Assembly: GCF_049274025.1 (NCBI RefSeq)
Contig: NZ_JBASRV010000049.1
DNA from: Miniphocaeibacter sp012841535
GTDB lineage: Bacteria > Bacillota > Clostridia > Tissierellales > Peptoniphilaceae
Reading direction: 5' to 3' (one strand)
DNA length: 64,000 nt
Positions 53,508 to 62,913 of this stretch are shown here, in pieces. The notes under the pieces are model-generated. The model saw only the letters and a program-made list of their open reading frames with translations, did no database searches and had not been told where the DNA came from. Every line of letters begins with the position of its first letter. The stretch's first letter is position 1. Made by a program: the position numbers and the translations under genes.

Positions 53508-53521
53508 TGTAAGCGATTACA
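53508..53521. promoter_or_regulatory. cre/LacI-type operator upstream of uxaC
   Basis: TGTAAGCGATTACA lies 18 bases before the uxaC start codon. On the other strand it matches the CcpA cre consensus (TG-W-AA-N-CG-N-T-N-W-CA) at every fixed position. It could be bound by CcpA or by the LacI-type regulator encoded next to it. Confidence 0.75.
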
Positions 53522-53541
53522 TTATTTGTTAAAAAAAAACA

Positions 53542-54537
53542 TTAAGATGTTTCTTTTTCTATAAATTCTGGAATTACATAGTTGTTGTTTTTTACTATCT
53601 CTCCTTCCATTTTTTTTACTAATAAATCTATTGCAATATTGCAATGTTCTTCTATTTTATGATCAATAGTTGATAAAGCTTTATAGGTATAATTTGTTAA
53701 ATCAATATTATCAAAGCCTATAACTGCTAATTTATTAGGAATTTCAATACTATACTTTTGGGCCACTTTTAAAAATTTTATTGCTGAAGTATCTTTTTCA
53801 AATTGAATACTATCAACTTCAGGATTATTTTTAAGAAAATCTATTATTTTCTCATATTCTTTCAAATCCTCTTTAATTTCTAAAAGTAAATGTTCACTAT
53901 CTAAATTTGGATAATATTTTTCAATTGCTTCTATAAATCCTTCTTTTTTAGAAATACTAGCCCTTGTAATATATTTTTGTTTATCCTGTATATATATAGG
54001 ATTTTTATAACCCTTATTTTTCAGGTACTCTATTGATTGATTCAATCCATTCTTTTCATCACAAATAACAAAGGTAGAATTCTTTCCTATAATATTATTT
54101 ATTAGCACAATAGATATATTTTTATTTAATTCTTCAAATCTTTCCTCTAAAACTTTGTCACCATAAGAAGCCCCAAGCAATATTATTCCATCTACACCTT
54201 TTTGATTAAGTAACTCAAAATATTTAAGCTTTTGTTCAGGCTCTTCTGATGTATTACATAAAATTGAATTATATCCCTTTGATACTAAATTCTGTTCCAA
54301 TAAAAATGCAGAATTAGCATGGAAGGGATTCCTTATATCGGGAACCATAATTCCTATGGTATTTGTCTTATTTGTTGCAAGACCCCTTGCAATATGACTT
54401 GGTCTATAACCATATTTATTAATTATTTTTTGTACTTTTATTCTCGTTTCTTCTTTTACAGCCTCTGGATTATTTAATACCCTTGAAACTGTAGCTGTTG
54501 AAACATTTGCTTTTTTAGCTATATCGTATATATTCAT
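53542..54537 (-). CDS. LacI-family transcriptional regulator of the uronate operon
   Basis: A 331-residue LacI/GalR regulator. The N-terminal helix-turn-helix MNIYDIAKKANVSTATVSRV LNNPEAV is followed by hinge YGYRPSHIARGLA and the sugar-binding domain GIMVPDIRNPFHANSAF...AVIGFDNIDL. The ATG after GAGGGTGTT gives the family's normal N-terminus; the longer upstream reading is not supported. It precedes uxaCBA by 51 bases on the same strand and has its own promoter and operator, so it probably represses both itself and the uxa genes until a uronate-derived inducer binds. Confidence 0.9.
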   Translation of the reverse strand: MNIYDIAKKANVSTATVSRVLNNPEAVKEETRIKVQKIINKYGYRPSHIARGLATNKTNTIGIMVPDIRNPFHANSAFLLEQNLVSKGYNSILCNTSEEPEQKLKYFELLNQKGVDGIILLGASYGDKVLEERFEELNKNISIVLINNIIGKNSTFVICDEKNGLNQSIEYLKNKGYKNPIYIQDKQKYITRASISKKEGFIEAIEKYYPNLDSEHLLLEIKEDLKEYEKIIDFLKNNPEVDSIQFEKDTSAIKFLKVAQKYSIEIPNKLAVIGFDNIDLTNYTYKALSTIDHKIEEHCNIAIDLLVKKMEGEIVKNNNYVIPEFIEKETS

Positions 54538-54548
54538 AACACCCTCAA

Positions 54549-54604
54549 TGATAGCGCTTCCATCTATTTGATTTAAGAATAACAAATTTCACCAATAAAG
54601 TCAA
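54549..54604 (-). promoter_or_regulatory. Promoter and cre/LacI-type operator of the regulator-uxaCBA operon
   Basis: On the minus strand, -35 TTGACT (54599-54604), 17-base spacer and -10 TATTCT (54576-54581). Just downstream lies TGGAAGCGCTATCA (54549-54562), matching the cre consensus at 13 of 14 positions. It sits between the start of transcription and the ribosome binding site, where a bound repressor would block. Confidence 0.75.
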
Positions 54605-54670
54605 TTATTATACTAGAATTAAATATAGTACTTAGACTTTTGATCATATTTATATTAAATAATTACAAAG

Positions 54671-54713
54671 AAAAACTTTCCTTTAAAATCCAAATTTTTG
54701 TTTTAAAGGAAAG
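54671..54713 (-). terminator. Terminator of the sugar ABC transporter operon
   Basis: The perfect 13-bp arms CTTTCCTTTAAAA and TTTTAAAGGAAAG (54676-54713) with a 12-base loop are followed on the minus strand by five T, 10 bases after the last permease gene. Confidence 0.85.
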
Positions 54714-54723
54714 CTTTCTATCT

Positions 54724-55728
54724 TTAAGTATTAAATTCTTCTTTAACCTCTTCTTTGTTTTTTTTCTTAAAGGAAAATACTTCTGATTGCAACGCTATTG
54801 ATAATAGAATTACCCCTCCCATTGCTACTCTTTGCCAAGCAGAATCCAATTTTCCAGAGTAATTAAATATTGTATTTATTATTGTAATAATCATTGCTCC
54901 GAAAAATGCTCCACTAAATTTTCCTTCTCCTCCTGAAAGTTTAATTCCCCCAAGAGCACACATCGCTATTGCAGTTGTTTCCCAAGCATCACCAGCATTT
55001 GGTTGAGCAGTACCTAATTTAGAAGCTGATAATATACCTGAAAGGGCTGCAATTACACCACATGCAACAAATGCTAATATTTTGGTTCTATCTACTGGTA
55101 ATCCCATCATTCTAGCTGCTTCTTCATTTCCTCCAACAGCATACAGAGATGTTCCAAATTTTGTATTATGTGATATATGCATACAAATTAAAGTAAGTAC
55201 TACAAATATTACTACTAAAATTGGTATATTTGTATTATTTAAAAAAGGAATTCTATATCCTCCTATTGCTCTTAATATAGGATCTTTTATAGAAACAGGA
55301 CTTTTATTTGTTATTAGTAAAACCAATCCTCTAACTCCCATTAACATTGCTAATGTAGCAATCCAAGAAGAAATACGCAATTTAGTAACCATTAAACCAT
55401 TTAATAATCCTGTAATAGCTCCACACATTAAACCTAATACTATTCCTAGTATTGGATTAGTCTGTCCAAAAATCCCCATTATAACTCCAGATAATGCCAA
55501 AACTGCTCCAACTGATAAATCTATCTGACCTATCATTATAACAAAAGCCATACCTAATGCTGCAATACCTGTATCACTGGCAGCTTTGTTAAATAATCTC
55601 ATAATTGAAGGAAATGACATTAAATTCTTTTCAGAAAAAGCAATGCTAGCAAATATGAACAAAATCAAAAATGCAATTATAGAACTTTTAGAACCAAACC
55701 AATTCCATGTTTTCTTTAAAGTTTTCAT
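54724..55728 (-). CDS. Sugar ABC transporter permease, YjfF/RbsC-like
   Basis: A 334-residue permease of the ribose-type (CUT2) family with about eight to ten transmembrane helices. Family marks are AALGMAFVIMIGQIDLSVGAV, the coupling-loop YAVGGNEEAARMMGLPVDRTK and MCALGGIKLSGGEGK. It is the second of two different permeases in the operon, as in the E. coli galactofuranose transporter YtfQRT-YjfF. The C-terminal tail is charged. Confidence 0.85.
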   Translation of the reverse strand: MKTLKKTWNWFGSKSSIIAFLILFIFASIAFSEKNLMSFPSIMRLFNKAASDTGIAALGMAFVIMIGQIDLSVGAVLALSGVIMGIFGQTNPILGIVLGLMCGAITGLLNGLMVTKLRISSWIATLAMLMGVRGLVLLITNKSPVSIKDPILRAIGGYRIPFLNNTNIPILVVIFVVLTLICMHISHNTKFGTSLYAVGGNEEAARMMGLPVDRTKILAFVACGVIAALSGILSASKLGTAQPNAGDAWETTAIAMCALGGIKLSGGEGKFSGAFFGAMIITIINTIFNYSGKLDSAWQRVAMGGVILLSIALQSEVFSFKKKNKEEVKEEFNT

Positions 55729-55741
55729 TTATTTCACCTTC

Positions 55742-56719
55742 TTATTTCTTTCTATCTGATTGAATATAAACAGCTACAACAATAATAATCGCCTTAACTA
55801 TTTGTGCATATTCATATGGAATATTATTCGTATTTACTGCCATTGATATTATAGACATAATAAAAGCACCTATGACAGTACCAAATACACGACCTCGACC
55901 TCCAGACATTTTAGTTCCACCAATAACTACGGCAGCTATAGCATCTAGTTCAGCCAATAATCCTACATCGTTAGGATTGATGTTTCCAATTTTAGCTACT
56001 GAAAAAATTCCTGCTGCTGAAGCAAGAAATGCACTTGCCATATATACAAATATAATTACAGCCGTTACATTTATTCCTGCTAACCTAGCTGAGTTAACAT
56101 TGTCCCCTACTGCCTGTATTCTTCTACCAAGAACTGTTTTGTTTAAAATAAAATATACTAAGGCAATACTTAAAATAATTGGAATTATTTGTATTGGTAA
56201 TAAACCAGCAATTTTATAATTTCCTAACAGTTTGTATAGTTCACCCTGTGCTTGAGAAATATATACAGTTTTTGAACTAGTTGCAACTAGTGCAAGGCCT
56301 CTTACACCTATCATTAAACCTAATGTTACAACCATCGGTTGTACTTTTAATTTTCCAACCATAAATCCTGAAACAAGTCCACTAGCGGAAGATAGGATTA
56401 TTGCCGCTAATAATCCTACAGCCAACATAATAATTGAAGCCTTACCTTCAAAATTTACAAATCTAGTTGATAAAGCAGCTGCTAATGCCATTACCGCACC
56501 TACAGATATATCAATTCCACCTGTTGAAATTACCATGGTCATACCCATTGCCGTTAAAATAACAGGACAAATTTGTGTAAGCATTAGGCTAAATGTATTT
56601 AATGCAAAGAAGTTAGGTGTGATTATTGCATTAACAATTAGCATAATAACCAATAATATAAAAGCACTATATTTTTTTAGGAATTCCTTTGAATTCATTT
56701 GACTTTTATTGTTAATCAA
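55742..56719 (-). CDS. Sugar ABC transporter permease, YtfT/RbsC-like
   Basis: A 325-residue CUT2-family permease. AMGMTMVISTGGIDISVGAVM, VGDNVNSARLAGINVT (coupling loop) and AVVIGGTKMSGGRG are characteristic. It probably starts at TTG, which has AGGGGG at 8 bases; the ATG seven codons later has no ribosome binding site. It follows the ATPase gene by 1 base and forms a presumed heterodimer with the next permease. Confidence 0.85.
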   Translation of the reverse strand: MINNKSQMNSKEFLKKYSAFILLVIMLIVNAIITPNFFALNTFSLMLTQICPVILTAMGMTMVISTGGIDISVGAVMALAAALSTRFVNFEGKASIIMLAVGLLAAIILSSASGLVSGFMVGKLKVQPMVVTLGLMIGVRGLALVATSSKTVYISQAQGELYKLLGNYKIAGLLPIQIIPIILSIALVYFILNKTVLGRRIQAVGDNVNSARLAGINVTAVIIFVYMASAFLASAAGIFSVAKIGNINPNDVGLLAELDAIAAVVIGGTKMSGGRGRVFGTVIGAFIMSIISMAVNTNNIPYEYAQIVKAIIIVVAVYIQSDRKK

Positions 56720-56720
56720 T

Positions 56721-58250
56721 TTATTGTCCCCCTTCTTTACTACTTACTTTTCCTGCAGAAGCAATAGTACTCATAATTAAATCTGAATTTATATCATCCT
56801 CTATTAAATCTGCTAATTCTTTTCCTTCTCTCATAACATAAACCCTATCGCAATTACGTTCTAATTCTTCAACTTCTGATGAAATCATCAATATACTAAT
56901 TCCATTAGAAGAGAGTTCTTGAATTAGGTCTTCAATTTCTGATTTTGCACCTACATCAATTCCCCTTGTTGGTTCATCCATTATAATCAAATCAGGATTC
57001 ATACACATCCATCTGGCTAGTAGTACTTTCTGTTGATTTCCACCTGATAAATTACCAATTAATTGGTTCATTGTAGGTGTTTTAATTCGGAGTTTGTCAA
57101 TATAGTATTGAGTTAGCTCCTCTTCTTTTTTATTGGAAATAATTCCATGTTTACTAATTTGTGGAAGTAAAGCCACTGTCATATTTTCTTTAACAGTCAT
57201 TTCTGGGAAAATACCTTCTACTTTTCTATCTTCTGTACAAAAACCCATACCTAGTTTTATAGCCATTTGTGGATTTCTTAATGAAACTTCTTTATCTAAC
57301 CAGTAAATATTACCTTTATCCGGTCTTGCTTCACCAAATAGTACATTTGCTAGTTCCGTTCTTCCTGATCCTAATAATCCTGCTAATCCTAGAACTTCAC
57401 CTTTTTTAATAGTTATCCCTATACCATTTAATTTAGTTTCATAGTGAATATCTTCCATTTTCACTAACTGGTCAGCATTTTCAAAGGAATATTTTCCTTT
57501 CTTTCTTTCTAAAGTTACTGCTTCTCTACCAATCATTAGGGAAACTAGTTTCATTTGATCTAAATCACTTATTTTGTAATCACCAACAAGCTCTCCATCC
57601 TTTAAAATTGTTACATGACCACAAATTTCAAATACTTCATCTAGTCTATGACTTATAAATATAATAGCTATCCCTTGAGATTTTAAACGTTTTATAACAT
57701 CAAAGAGAACTCTAACCTCTTTAGTATCTAAAGAAGAAGTAGGTTCGTCCATAATAACCAGTTTCGCATTTGTAGAAACAGCCCTAGCAATTGCCACCAT
57801 TTGTTGAATAGCAGTGCTATATTTTCTTAATGGAACATCTACGTCAATATGTAAACCCATATCAGATAAAAGTTCCTCAGCACCGGCTTTCATTTTTTTT
57901 CTATCTAAAGAACCATATTTATTCTTAATTTCCCTTCCTAAATAAATGTTTTCATAAACAGTTTGGAAAGGACTAAGGTTTAATTCTTGGTAAATTGTAC
58001 TTATTCCTTCTTCTTGGGCCTCTAAAGTTGACTTTGGATTAATCGATTTCCCCTGAAATATTATATCTCCACTATCTTTTCCATATACGCCAGTTAACAC
58101 CTTTATTAATGTTGATTTTCCAGCTCCATTTTCTCCCATTAAAGCATGAACTTCACCTTCAGCTACAGAAAAATCAACTTTTTTTAACGCTTTTACACCA
58201 GGAAAAGATTTTTCAATATTTTTCATTTCTAATATTATTTTTCTTTCCAT
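56721..58250 (-). CDS. Sugar ABC transporter ATP-binding protein, YtfR/RbsA/MglA-like
   Basis: A 509-residue protein with two tandem ATPase domains. The first has GENGAGKSTLIKVLTGVYG, STAIQQMVAIARAVSTNAKL and LVIMDEPTSSLD. The second has LLGSGRTELANVLFGEARP, LSGGNQQKVLLARWMCMNP and LIIMDEPTRGIDVG. The second Walker A lacks the usual Lys (GLLGSGRTE), which is normal for this family. It energises the two permeases. Confidence 0.92.
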   Translation of the reverse strand: MERKIILEMKNIEKSFPGVKALKKVDFSVAEGEVHALMGENGAGKSTLIKVLTGVYGKDSGDIIFQGKSINPKSTLEAQEEGISTIYQELNLSPFQTVYENIYLGREIKNKYGSLDRKKMKAGAEELLSDMGLHIDVDVPLRKYSTAIQQMVAIARAVSTNAKLVIMDEPTSSLDTKEVRVLFDVIKRLKSQGIAIIFISHRLDEVFEICGHVTILKDGELVGDYKISDLDQMKLVSLMIGREAVTLERKKGKYSFENADQLVKMEDIHYETKLNGIGITIKKGEVLGLAGLLGSGRTELANVLFGEARPDKGNIYWLDKEVSLRNPQMAIKLGMGFCTEDRKVEGIFPEMTVKENMTVALLPQISKHGIISNKKEEELTQYYIDKLRIKTPTMNQLIGNLSGGNQQKVLLARWMCMNPDLIIMDEPTRGIDVGAKSEIEDLIQELSSNGISILMISSEVEELERNCDRVYVMREGKELADLIEDDINSDLIMSTIASAGKVSSKEGGQ

Positions 58251-58270
58251 ATTAAACCTCCAGTTGGAAG

Positions 58271-58296
58271 AAACGACCTGCTTATGCAGGCCGTTT
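58271..58296 (-). repeat. Intercistronic hairpin between binding protein and ATPase genes
   Basis: AACGACCTGC/GCAGGCCGTT with loop TTAT gives a GC-rich 10-bp stem (one G-U or mismatch). It follows the binding-protein stop and has no T-run. Such hairpins usually protect the upstream mRNA, allowing more binding protein than membrane components. Confidence 0.6.
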
Positions 58297-58305
58297 TATA
58301 TATTT

Positions 58306-59328
58306 TTAGTATCCCAATGCTGGATCTGCATTGTTTATATCAAATAAAGTATCTTCAATTATTAGTTTTTCATCTACTTCTACATTATTTTTTAATTTGG
58401 CAATAGTTTCAAAAGTTATTGGTCCAAAATAAGGTGAACAAGAAGCAGTACATAACATCTCTCCTGATTTAACAGCTTCTAATGCAGCTGCTGCACCATC
58501 AATTCCACATACTAAAATATCTTCTCCTGGTTTATAACCAGCAGCTTTTATTGCAGTTAATGCACCTAGAGCCATATCGTCATTATGACAGAATACTACA
58601 TCAACTTCATCACCTTGAGCTTGAAGAATATTTTCCATTACAGATTGTGCTTCAGCCATTAAGAAACCTGCAGGTTGTTCTACTATTACTTTTAATTCAG
58701 TATCTTTAATTGTATTTAAAAACCCTTCATTTCTTTCTGTTGCAGAAGTAGCTCCGGGAGTTCCTTGTAAAATAACTACATTTCCTTTACCTTCTGTAGA
58801 TTCTATAACTTTTTTAGCAACTTGTTCTGCTTCCCAAATAAAGTCAGACATTATAGCTGTTGTATAATCAGTTCCAGCTTCACCATTTACTCCACGGTCT
58901 ACTAATATAACGCCGATTCCCTCATCCATTGCCTCTTGTAAAACACTTTGTAAACCATCTTTTTCCTGAGGAGCAGCAATTATGTAGTCAACTCCTTGTG
59001 CAATCATGTCACCAATATCTGAAGCCTGTTTAGCTATATCTCCACCTGCATCAGCATAAACTAATGTTACATCGTTTTCCTTAGCAGTTTCTTGAATACT
59101 TTCTGTCTCAGCTATTCTCCATGCACTAGCATTATCACATTGTGAAAATCCTACAGTTAAACCTGCTAAAGCAGACATATCTAGTTCTCCATTTTCAGCT
59201 TGCTTTACTGGTGTTCCAGCATCTGTTCCCTCTGTTTTCTTTTCTTCCTTACTACTACATGCTGCTAAAGAAAAAACCAAAATTGCTGATAACATTAAAG
59301 CTAATACTTTTCTAAATTTTTTACTCAT
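58306..59328 (-). CDS. Sugar ABC transporter substrate-binding lipoprotein, YtfQ-like
   Basis: A 340-residue periplasmic-binding-type lipoprotein, signal peptide ending in LAAC with Cys24. The mature part has LTVGFSQCDNASAWRIAETE, VVILQGTPGATSATERNEGF, VVFCHNDDMALGALTAIKAA, ILVCGIDGAAAAL and a C-terminal GY. These match E. coli YtfQ (galactofuranose binding) more closely than RbsB. The real ligand here could be a uronate or a sugar released by the family 2 hydrolase; this is inference. Confidence 0.88.
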   Translation of the reverse strand: MSKKFRKVLALMLSAILVFSLAACSSKEEKKTEGTDAGTPVKQAENGELDMSALAGLTVGFSQCDNASAWRIAETESIQETAKENDVTLVYADAGGDIAKQASDIGDMIAQGVDYIIAAPQEKDGLQSVLQEAMDEGIGVILVDRGVNGEAGTDYTTAIMSDFIWEAEQVAKKVIESTEGKGNVVILQGTPGATSATERNEGFLNTIKDTELKVIVEQPAGFLMAEAQSVMENILQAQGDEVDVVFCHNDDMALGALTAIKAAGYKPGEDILVCGIDGAAAALEAVKSGEMLCTASCSPYFGPITFETIAKLKNNVEVDEKLIIEDTLFDINNADPALGY

Positions 59329-59448
59329 ACGTTTTCCCCCTTAAAATTTTTATTTGCTTTTCACCTATATTATATAAATTATCAATCTTATAGACCATTA
59401 AAAAAACTATAAATATCTTTCACTTTTCTATCATCCATAAACTTAAAA

Positions 59449-59487
59449 TAAAAAATTCAAAAAGAAATTAATTTTTCTTTTTGAATT
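59449..59487 (-). terminator. Terminator of the two-component operon
   Basis: The 14-base arms AATTCAAAAAGAAA and TTTCTTTTTGAATT (59454-59487), 6-base loop, are followed on the minus strand by six T. The last codons and stop of the response regulator lie inside the stem. Confidence 0.75.
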
Positions 59488-61060
59488 TTGAAGGAGAACA
59501 CCCATAATATCCTTTAAAAACTGTGCTAAAATACGAAGGATTAGAGTATCCACATTTTTCTCCTACTTCATAGGATTTTAAATTTGTATTCAACAAAAGA
59601 TTTTTAGCATGTTCCATTCTAATATCAGATAGTATTTCTATAAATGTTTTTCCTAGTTCTTCTCTAAATAATAAACTTAAATATGAACTACTAACATAGA
59701 TGTTTTTTGAAACATCCCCTATTGTAAAATCCTCCTTATAGTAATTATCATCAATATACTCTAAAGCTTTGTTCAATATATCTTTTTTTCTCCCTTGACC
59801 TGTTTTTTTAAACTCATTACCTATTTTAATACTTATATTTCTAAGGTTGTCCATCATAGTATCCCTTTTCCGTTCAGAAATCATTTTCTTTAATAAAATA
59901 TCTGGATTTCCTATAATATCGTCAACTTTAACTCCTATTTCATCTGGTAGTTTAATAATTTCCCTATATAAATTATTAAAAATCATAACCCATTGTAAAT
60001 ACAAATTTATATTTCCCTTTCTTAATTTTTTATAAAACTCTTCTAACTCAGATAGAATTTCCTCCTCTTCTCCAGATCTTATTGCAGATTTAATTCTGGA
60101 ACTATCGTAACTAAAAAAAGTAAAGTGTTCATTATTCCCATCCTTACTTAAAATTGGTGAAATATCCCAATAGTTTTCCTGTATAACCTTCCAATTATTT
60201 CTAGCTATGGAGTAAGATTGTTTAATCTTAAAAATACCTTTTCCAATACTTCCCTTAAATACTGTTCCTTTCATATTTTCTATTTGTTTATTTGTTATTT
60301 CAGTTTCTAAATTTTTTATTATATTAAGTATCTCTTCTTCAGAATCCCCATATACACATATTATCCGCTCACATAATTGTTCTTGAAGCACATATATCTG
60401 CTCAACTTCTCTTTGTAAGCTCTTTATTATAGAACCAAAATTTTTATCTAATTCCAATAATTCTAAATTTGTATATTCATTAATATAGGAAGCAAAGTTT
60501 TCTATTCCAACAATTATTATTGAAAAATATTTTTCCTCTAATTCTAAAGGGATTTGTTTCTTTCTTAATTCCTCATATGATAAATCTAAAACAAAAATAT
60601 CGTTAATAATTTTATTAATTACCGACTTAAAAGAAGTTTCAGCAACATTTTGTAACCTATTTAACTCTTCTGCATGTTTTCTTTCTTCAGTAAATTGTTC
60701 TGCGATTTTTATCATTGTTGCATCTAGTTTTTTTAAATTAATAGGTTTTAATAAATAATCAACTACTCCAAATCTTAAAGCACTTCTTGCATATTCAAAA
60801 TCATCATATCCACTAACAATTACCACTTTTATTAAAGGATATTTTTCATATATAATTTCCGATAATTCTATTCCTGTCATAAGGGGCATTCTAATATCAG
60901 TTATAACAACATCAATATTTTCTCTTTCTAATATTTCCAAAGCTTCCTTTCCATTACTAGCCTGTCCTTTAACTATATAACCTAACTTTTCCCAATTCAT
61001 ATACGTTGTTAAACCTATGCGTAATAATTCTTCATCTTCTACTATAAGTAAATTTAACAT
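59468..61060 (-). CDS. AraC-type response regulator (YesN-like)
   Basis: A 530-residue response regulator. The receiver domain (about 1-120) has LLIVEDEELLRIGL, phospho-acceptor Asp55 in VVITDIRMPLMTG, and LLKPINLKKL. A middle region of about 300 residues is followed by a C-terminal AraC DNA-binding domain (about 430-528): YYKEDFTIGDVSKNIYVSSS and GYSNPSYFSTVFKGYYGCSP. It overlaps the kinase by 7 bases. It probably activates the ABC transporter operon downstream. Confidence 0.92.
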   Translation of the reverse strand: MLNLLIVEDEELLRIGLTTYMNWEKLGYIVKGQASNGKEALEILERENIDVVITDIRMPLMTGIELSEIIYEKYPLIKVVIVSGYDDFEYARSALRFGVVDYLLKPINLKKLDATMIKIAEQFTEERKHAEELNRLQNVAETSFKSVINKIINDIFVLDLSYEELRKKQIPLELEEKYFSIIIVGIENFASYINEYTNLELLELDKNFGSIIKSLQREVEQIYVLQEQLCERIICVYGDSEEEILNIIKNLETEITNKQIENMKGTVFKGSIGKGIFKIKQSYSIARNNWKVIQENYWDISPILSKDGNNEHFTFFSYDSSRIKSAIRSGEEEEILSELEEFYKKLRKGNINLYLQWVMIFNNLYREIIKLPDEIGVKVDDIIGNPDILLKKMISERKRDTMMDNLRNISIKIGNEFKKTGQGRKKDILNKALEYIDDNYYKEDFTIGDVSKNIYVSSSYLSLLFREELGKTFIEILSDIRMEHAKNLLLNTNLKSYEVGEKCGYSNPSYFSTVFKGYYGCSPSKFKKKN

Positions 61061-62766
61061 TTTTTCTCCTTTATTTTAGGTATTTCTATATATACTCGAG
61101 TCCCTTTATCTATTTCACTTTCATATTTTAATCCATATTGTTCCCCAAAGGTCATTTGTAATCTTCTTTGAACATTTATTATTCCGTAGGAGGAAGATGT
61201 AGTATCGATTCCATCTTTTAAGAACTTATTAATATTATCAAGCCTTTCTTTTGTCATTCCTACTCCATTATCTTCTACTATAAAAACCAATTTTTCACTA
61301 TATTCTTTACCTGCTAGTCTTATGCTTCCTTTTTTATTAATATTGATTAAACCATGGTATAATGAGTTTTCAACTAAAGGTTGGAAGATTATTTTAACAA
61401 TGGAGTAATCTAGTAAATCATCTGCTACATCTATTTCAAAGTTAATTTTGTCACCATATCTATACTTTTGAATTTTCATATACTCCACTACATGACTCAG
61501 TTCATCACTAACTGGTATAATTACCTTCCCCTTACTTAAACTCACTCTAAAAACAGTTGTTAATGCTTCTATCATGTCAGAAACAATGTCCAACCTATTT
61601 AGTCTAGCCATCCAATTAATTGAATCTAAAGTATTATATAAAAAATGTGGATTAATTTGACTTTGTAAAGCATTTAATTCCGCTGTTTCTAAAAGTATTT
61701 GTTGTTTCTTCTCCTTTTCTATTAATTCCTTTATCGTAAAAACCATATGATTAAAGGTATTAGTCAGTACTCCTATTTCATCTTCAGTTTCTACTTCTAG
61801 AGAAATATTGAAATTTCCCTTTTCAACTATTTTCATATTTTTAATAATTTTTTTAATAGGTTTTGTTATTTTATTAGCTGAAAACCAAATATAAAAGCAG
61901 CTAATAATTGCAACAATTACAAAAATAATTAATATATTATTTCTAATATTATATAATTCAGAGAAAACTATATTACTTTTAATAAAACCAATTAATTCCC
62001 AATTATTAACATCTATTTGTTTTTTTGAAATAAAATCCTCTTTTTCATATTTTATTTTTTCTAAGGATATACTTTCTTCTGTATTTTCCTGATTTGAATA
62101 ACAAATATTATCATCTGCATTGGCAATATAAATACTTCCCTTATAGATGGTGCTTTCTATGAAAATATCGTTTAAGGTTGAGGTTAATACCTCAACAACA
62201 ACAGCTCCTATAACTTCTGGAGAAATCCTATCTTGAATAGGAAATACTAAACTCAATGTTGGCTTATTTAAGTTCTTGACTAATAGGGAAGGATTATTCG
62301 GTTCAATCCATAAACTTTTATTCTCATTAACAACTTTTTTGTACCAATCAAAATTCCTATATTCCTCTTCCCTTAAGGATTTATTACTACCACGGAAAAT
62401 AGAACCGTTTTCACCAAGAACAAATATACCATCTATTTGATTGGAGAATTGTTTCATATACAGGATTTTCTGATTATATTCTAATCGCTGCTTAAACATA
62501 TCCTGTTTAGTTTCTGGTAGAGGTAATCTCAATGCTTTTTGAATTTCACTATCCATGGCTACCATTTCAGCAACATTTTCCATATTCATTAATAGATTAC
62601 TCAAATCGTTTGCACTTTTATCAACAGCTGATTCTGTTGATGCAATTGTCATAGATTTAATATGGGATAATGAAATATTGTATATAATAAAAAACGAAAA
62701 TAAGAGTATTGCAAACAAAACTAAACTACTTAGTAATATTTTAGTTCTAACGGACTTAAATTTCAT
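61054..62766 (-). CDS. Sensor histidine kinase (YesM-like)
   Basis: A 570-residue membrane kinase. Transmembrane helices at about 9-30 and 277-296 flank a large extracellular sensor of the dCache/PAS-like type. HAMP (about 297-350) leads to the His_kinase domain with His374 in LQSQINPHFLYNTLDSINWM, then the ATP lid VEDNGVGM and SYGIINVQRRL. Paired with the YesN-like regulator and next to a sugar ABC transporter and a glycosidase, it probably senses an extracellular carbohydrate. Confidence 0.92.
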   Translation of the reverse strand: MKFKSVRTKILLSSLVLFAILLFSFFIIYNISLSHIKSMTIASTESAVDKSANDLSNLLMNMENVAEMVAMDSEIQKALRLPLPETKQDMFKQRLEYNQKILYMKQFSNQIDGIFVLGENGSIFRGSNKSLREEEYRNFDWYKKVVNENKSLWIEPNNPSLLVKNLNKPTLSLVFPIQDRISPEVIGAVVVEVLTSTLNDIFIESTIYKGSIYIANADDNICYSNQENTEESISLEKIKYEKEDFISKKQIDVNNWELIGFIKSNIVFSELYNIRNNILIIFVIVAIISCFYIWFSANKITKPIKKIIKNMKIVEKGNFNISLEVETEDEIGVLTNTFNHMVFTIKELIEKEKKQQILLETAELNALQSQINPHFLYNTLDSINWMARLNRLDIVSDMIEALTTVFRVSLSKGKVIIPVSDELSHVVEYMKIQKYRYGDKINFEIDVADDLLDYSIVKIIFQPLVENSLYHGLININKKGSIRLAGKEYSEKLVFIVEDNGVGMTKERLDNINKFLKDGIDTTSSSYGIINVQRRLQMTFGEQYGLKYESEIDKGTRVYIEIPKIKEKKC

Positions 62767-62884
62767 ATTTTTCTCCCTGTTATAATTTAATATAAAAAAT
62801 CTCTATAAATATATTTTACTTATTTTTAACAACACTTAAAACTAGATTATCATATTTTAAGATTAATATCACTATCCATAAAAT

Positions 62885-62910
62885 AAAAAGTCCCACCTGA
62901 GGTGAGACTT
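62885..62910 (-). terminator. Terminator of the glycoside hydrolase gene
   Basis: AAGTCCCACC/GGTGAGACTT with loop TGA (one G-U pair in the minus-strand RNA) is followed on that strand by TTTTATTTT, 4 bases past the hydrolase stop. Confidence 0.8.
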
Positions 62911-62913
62911 ACT

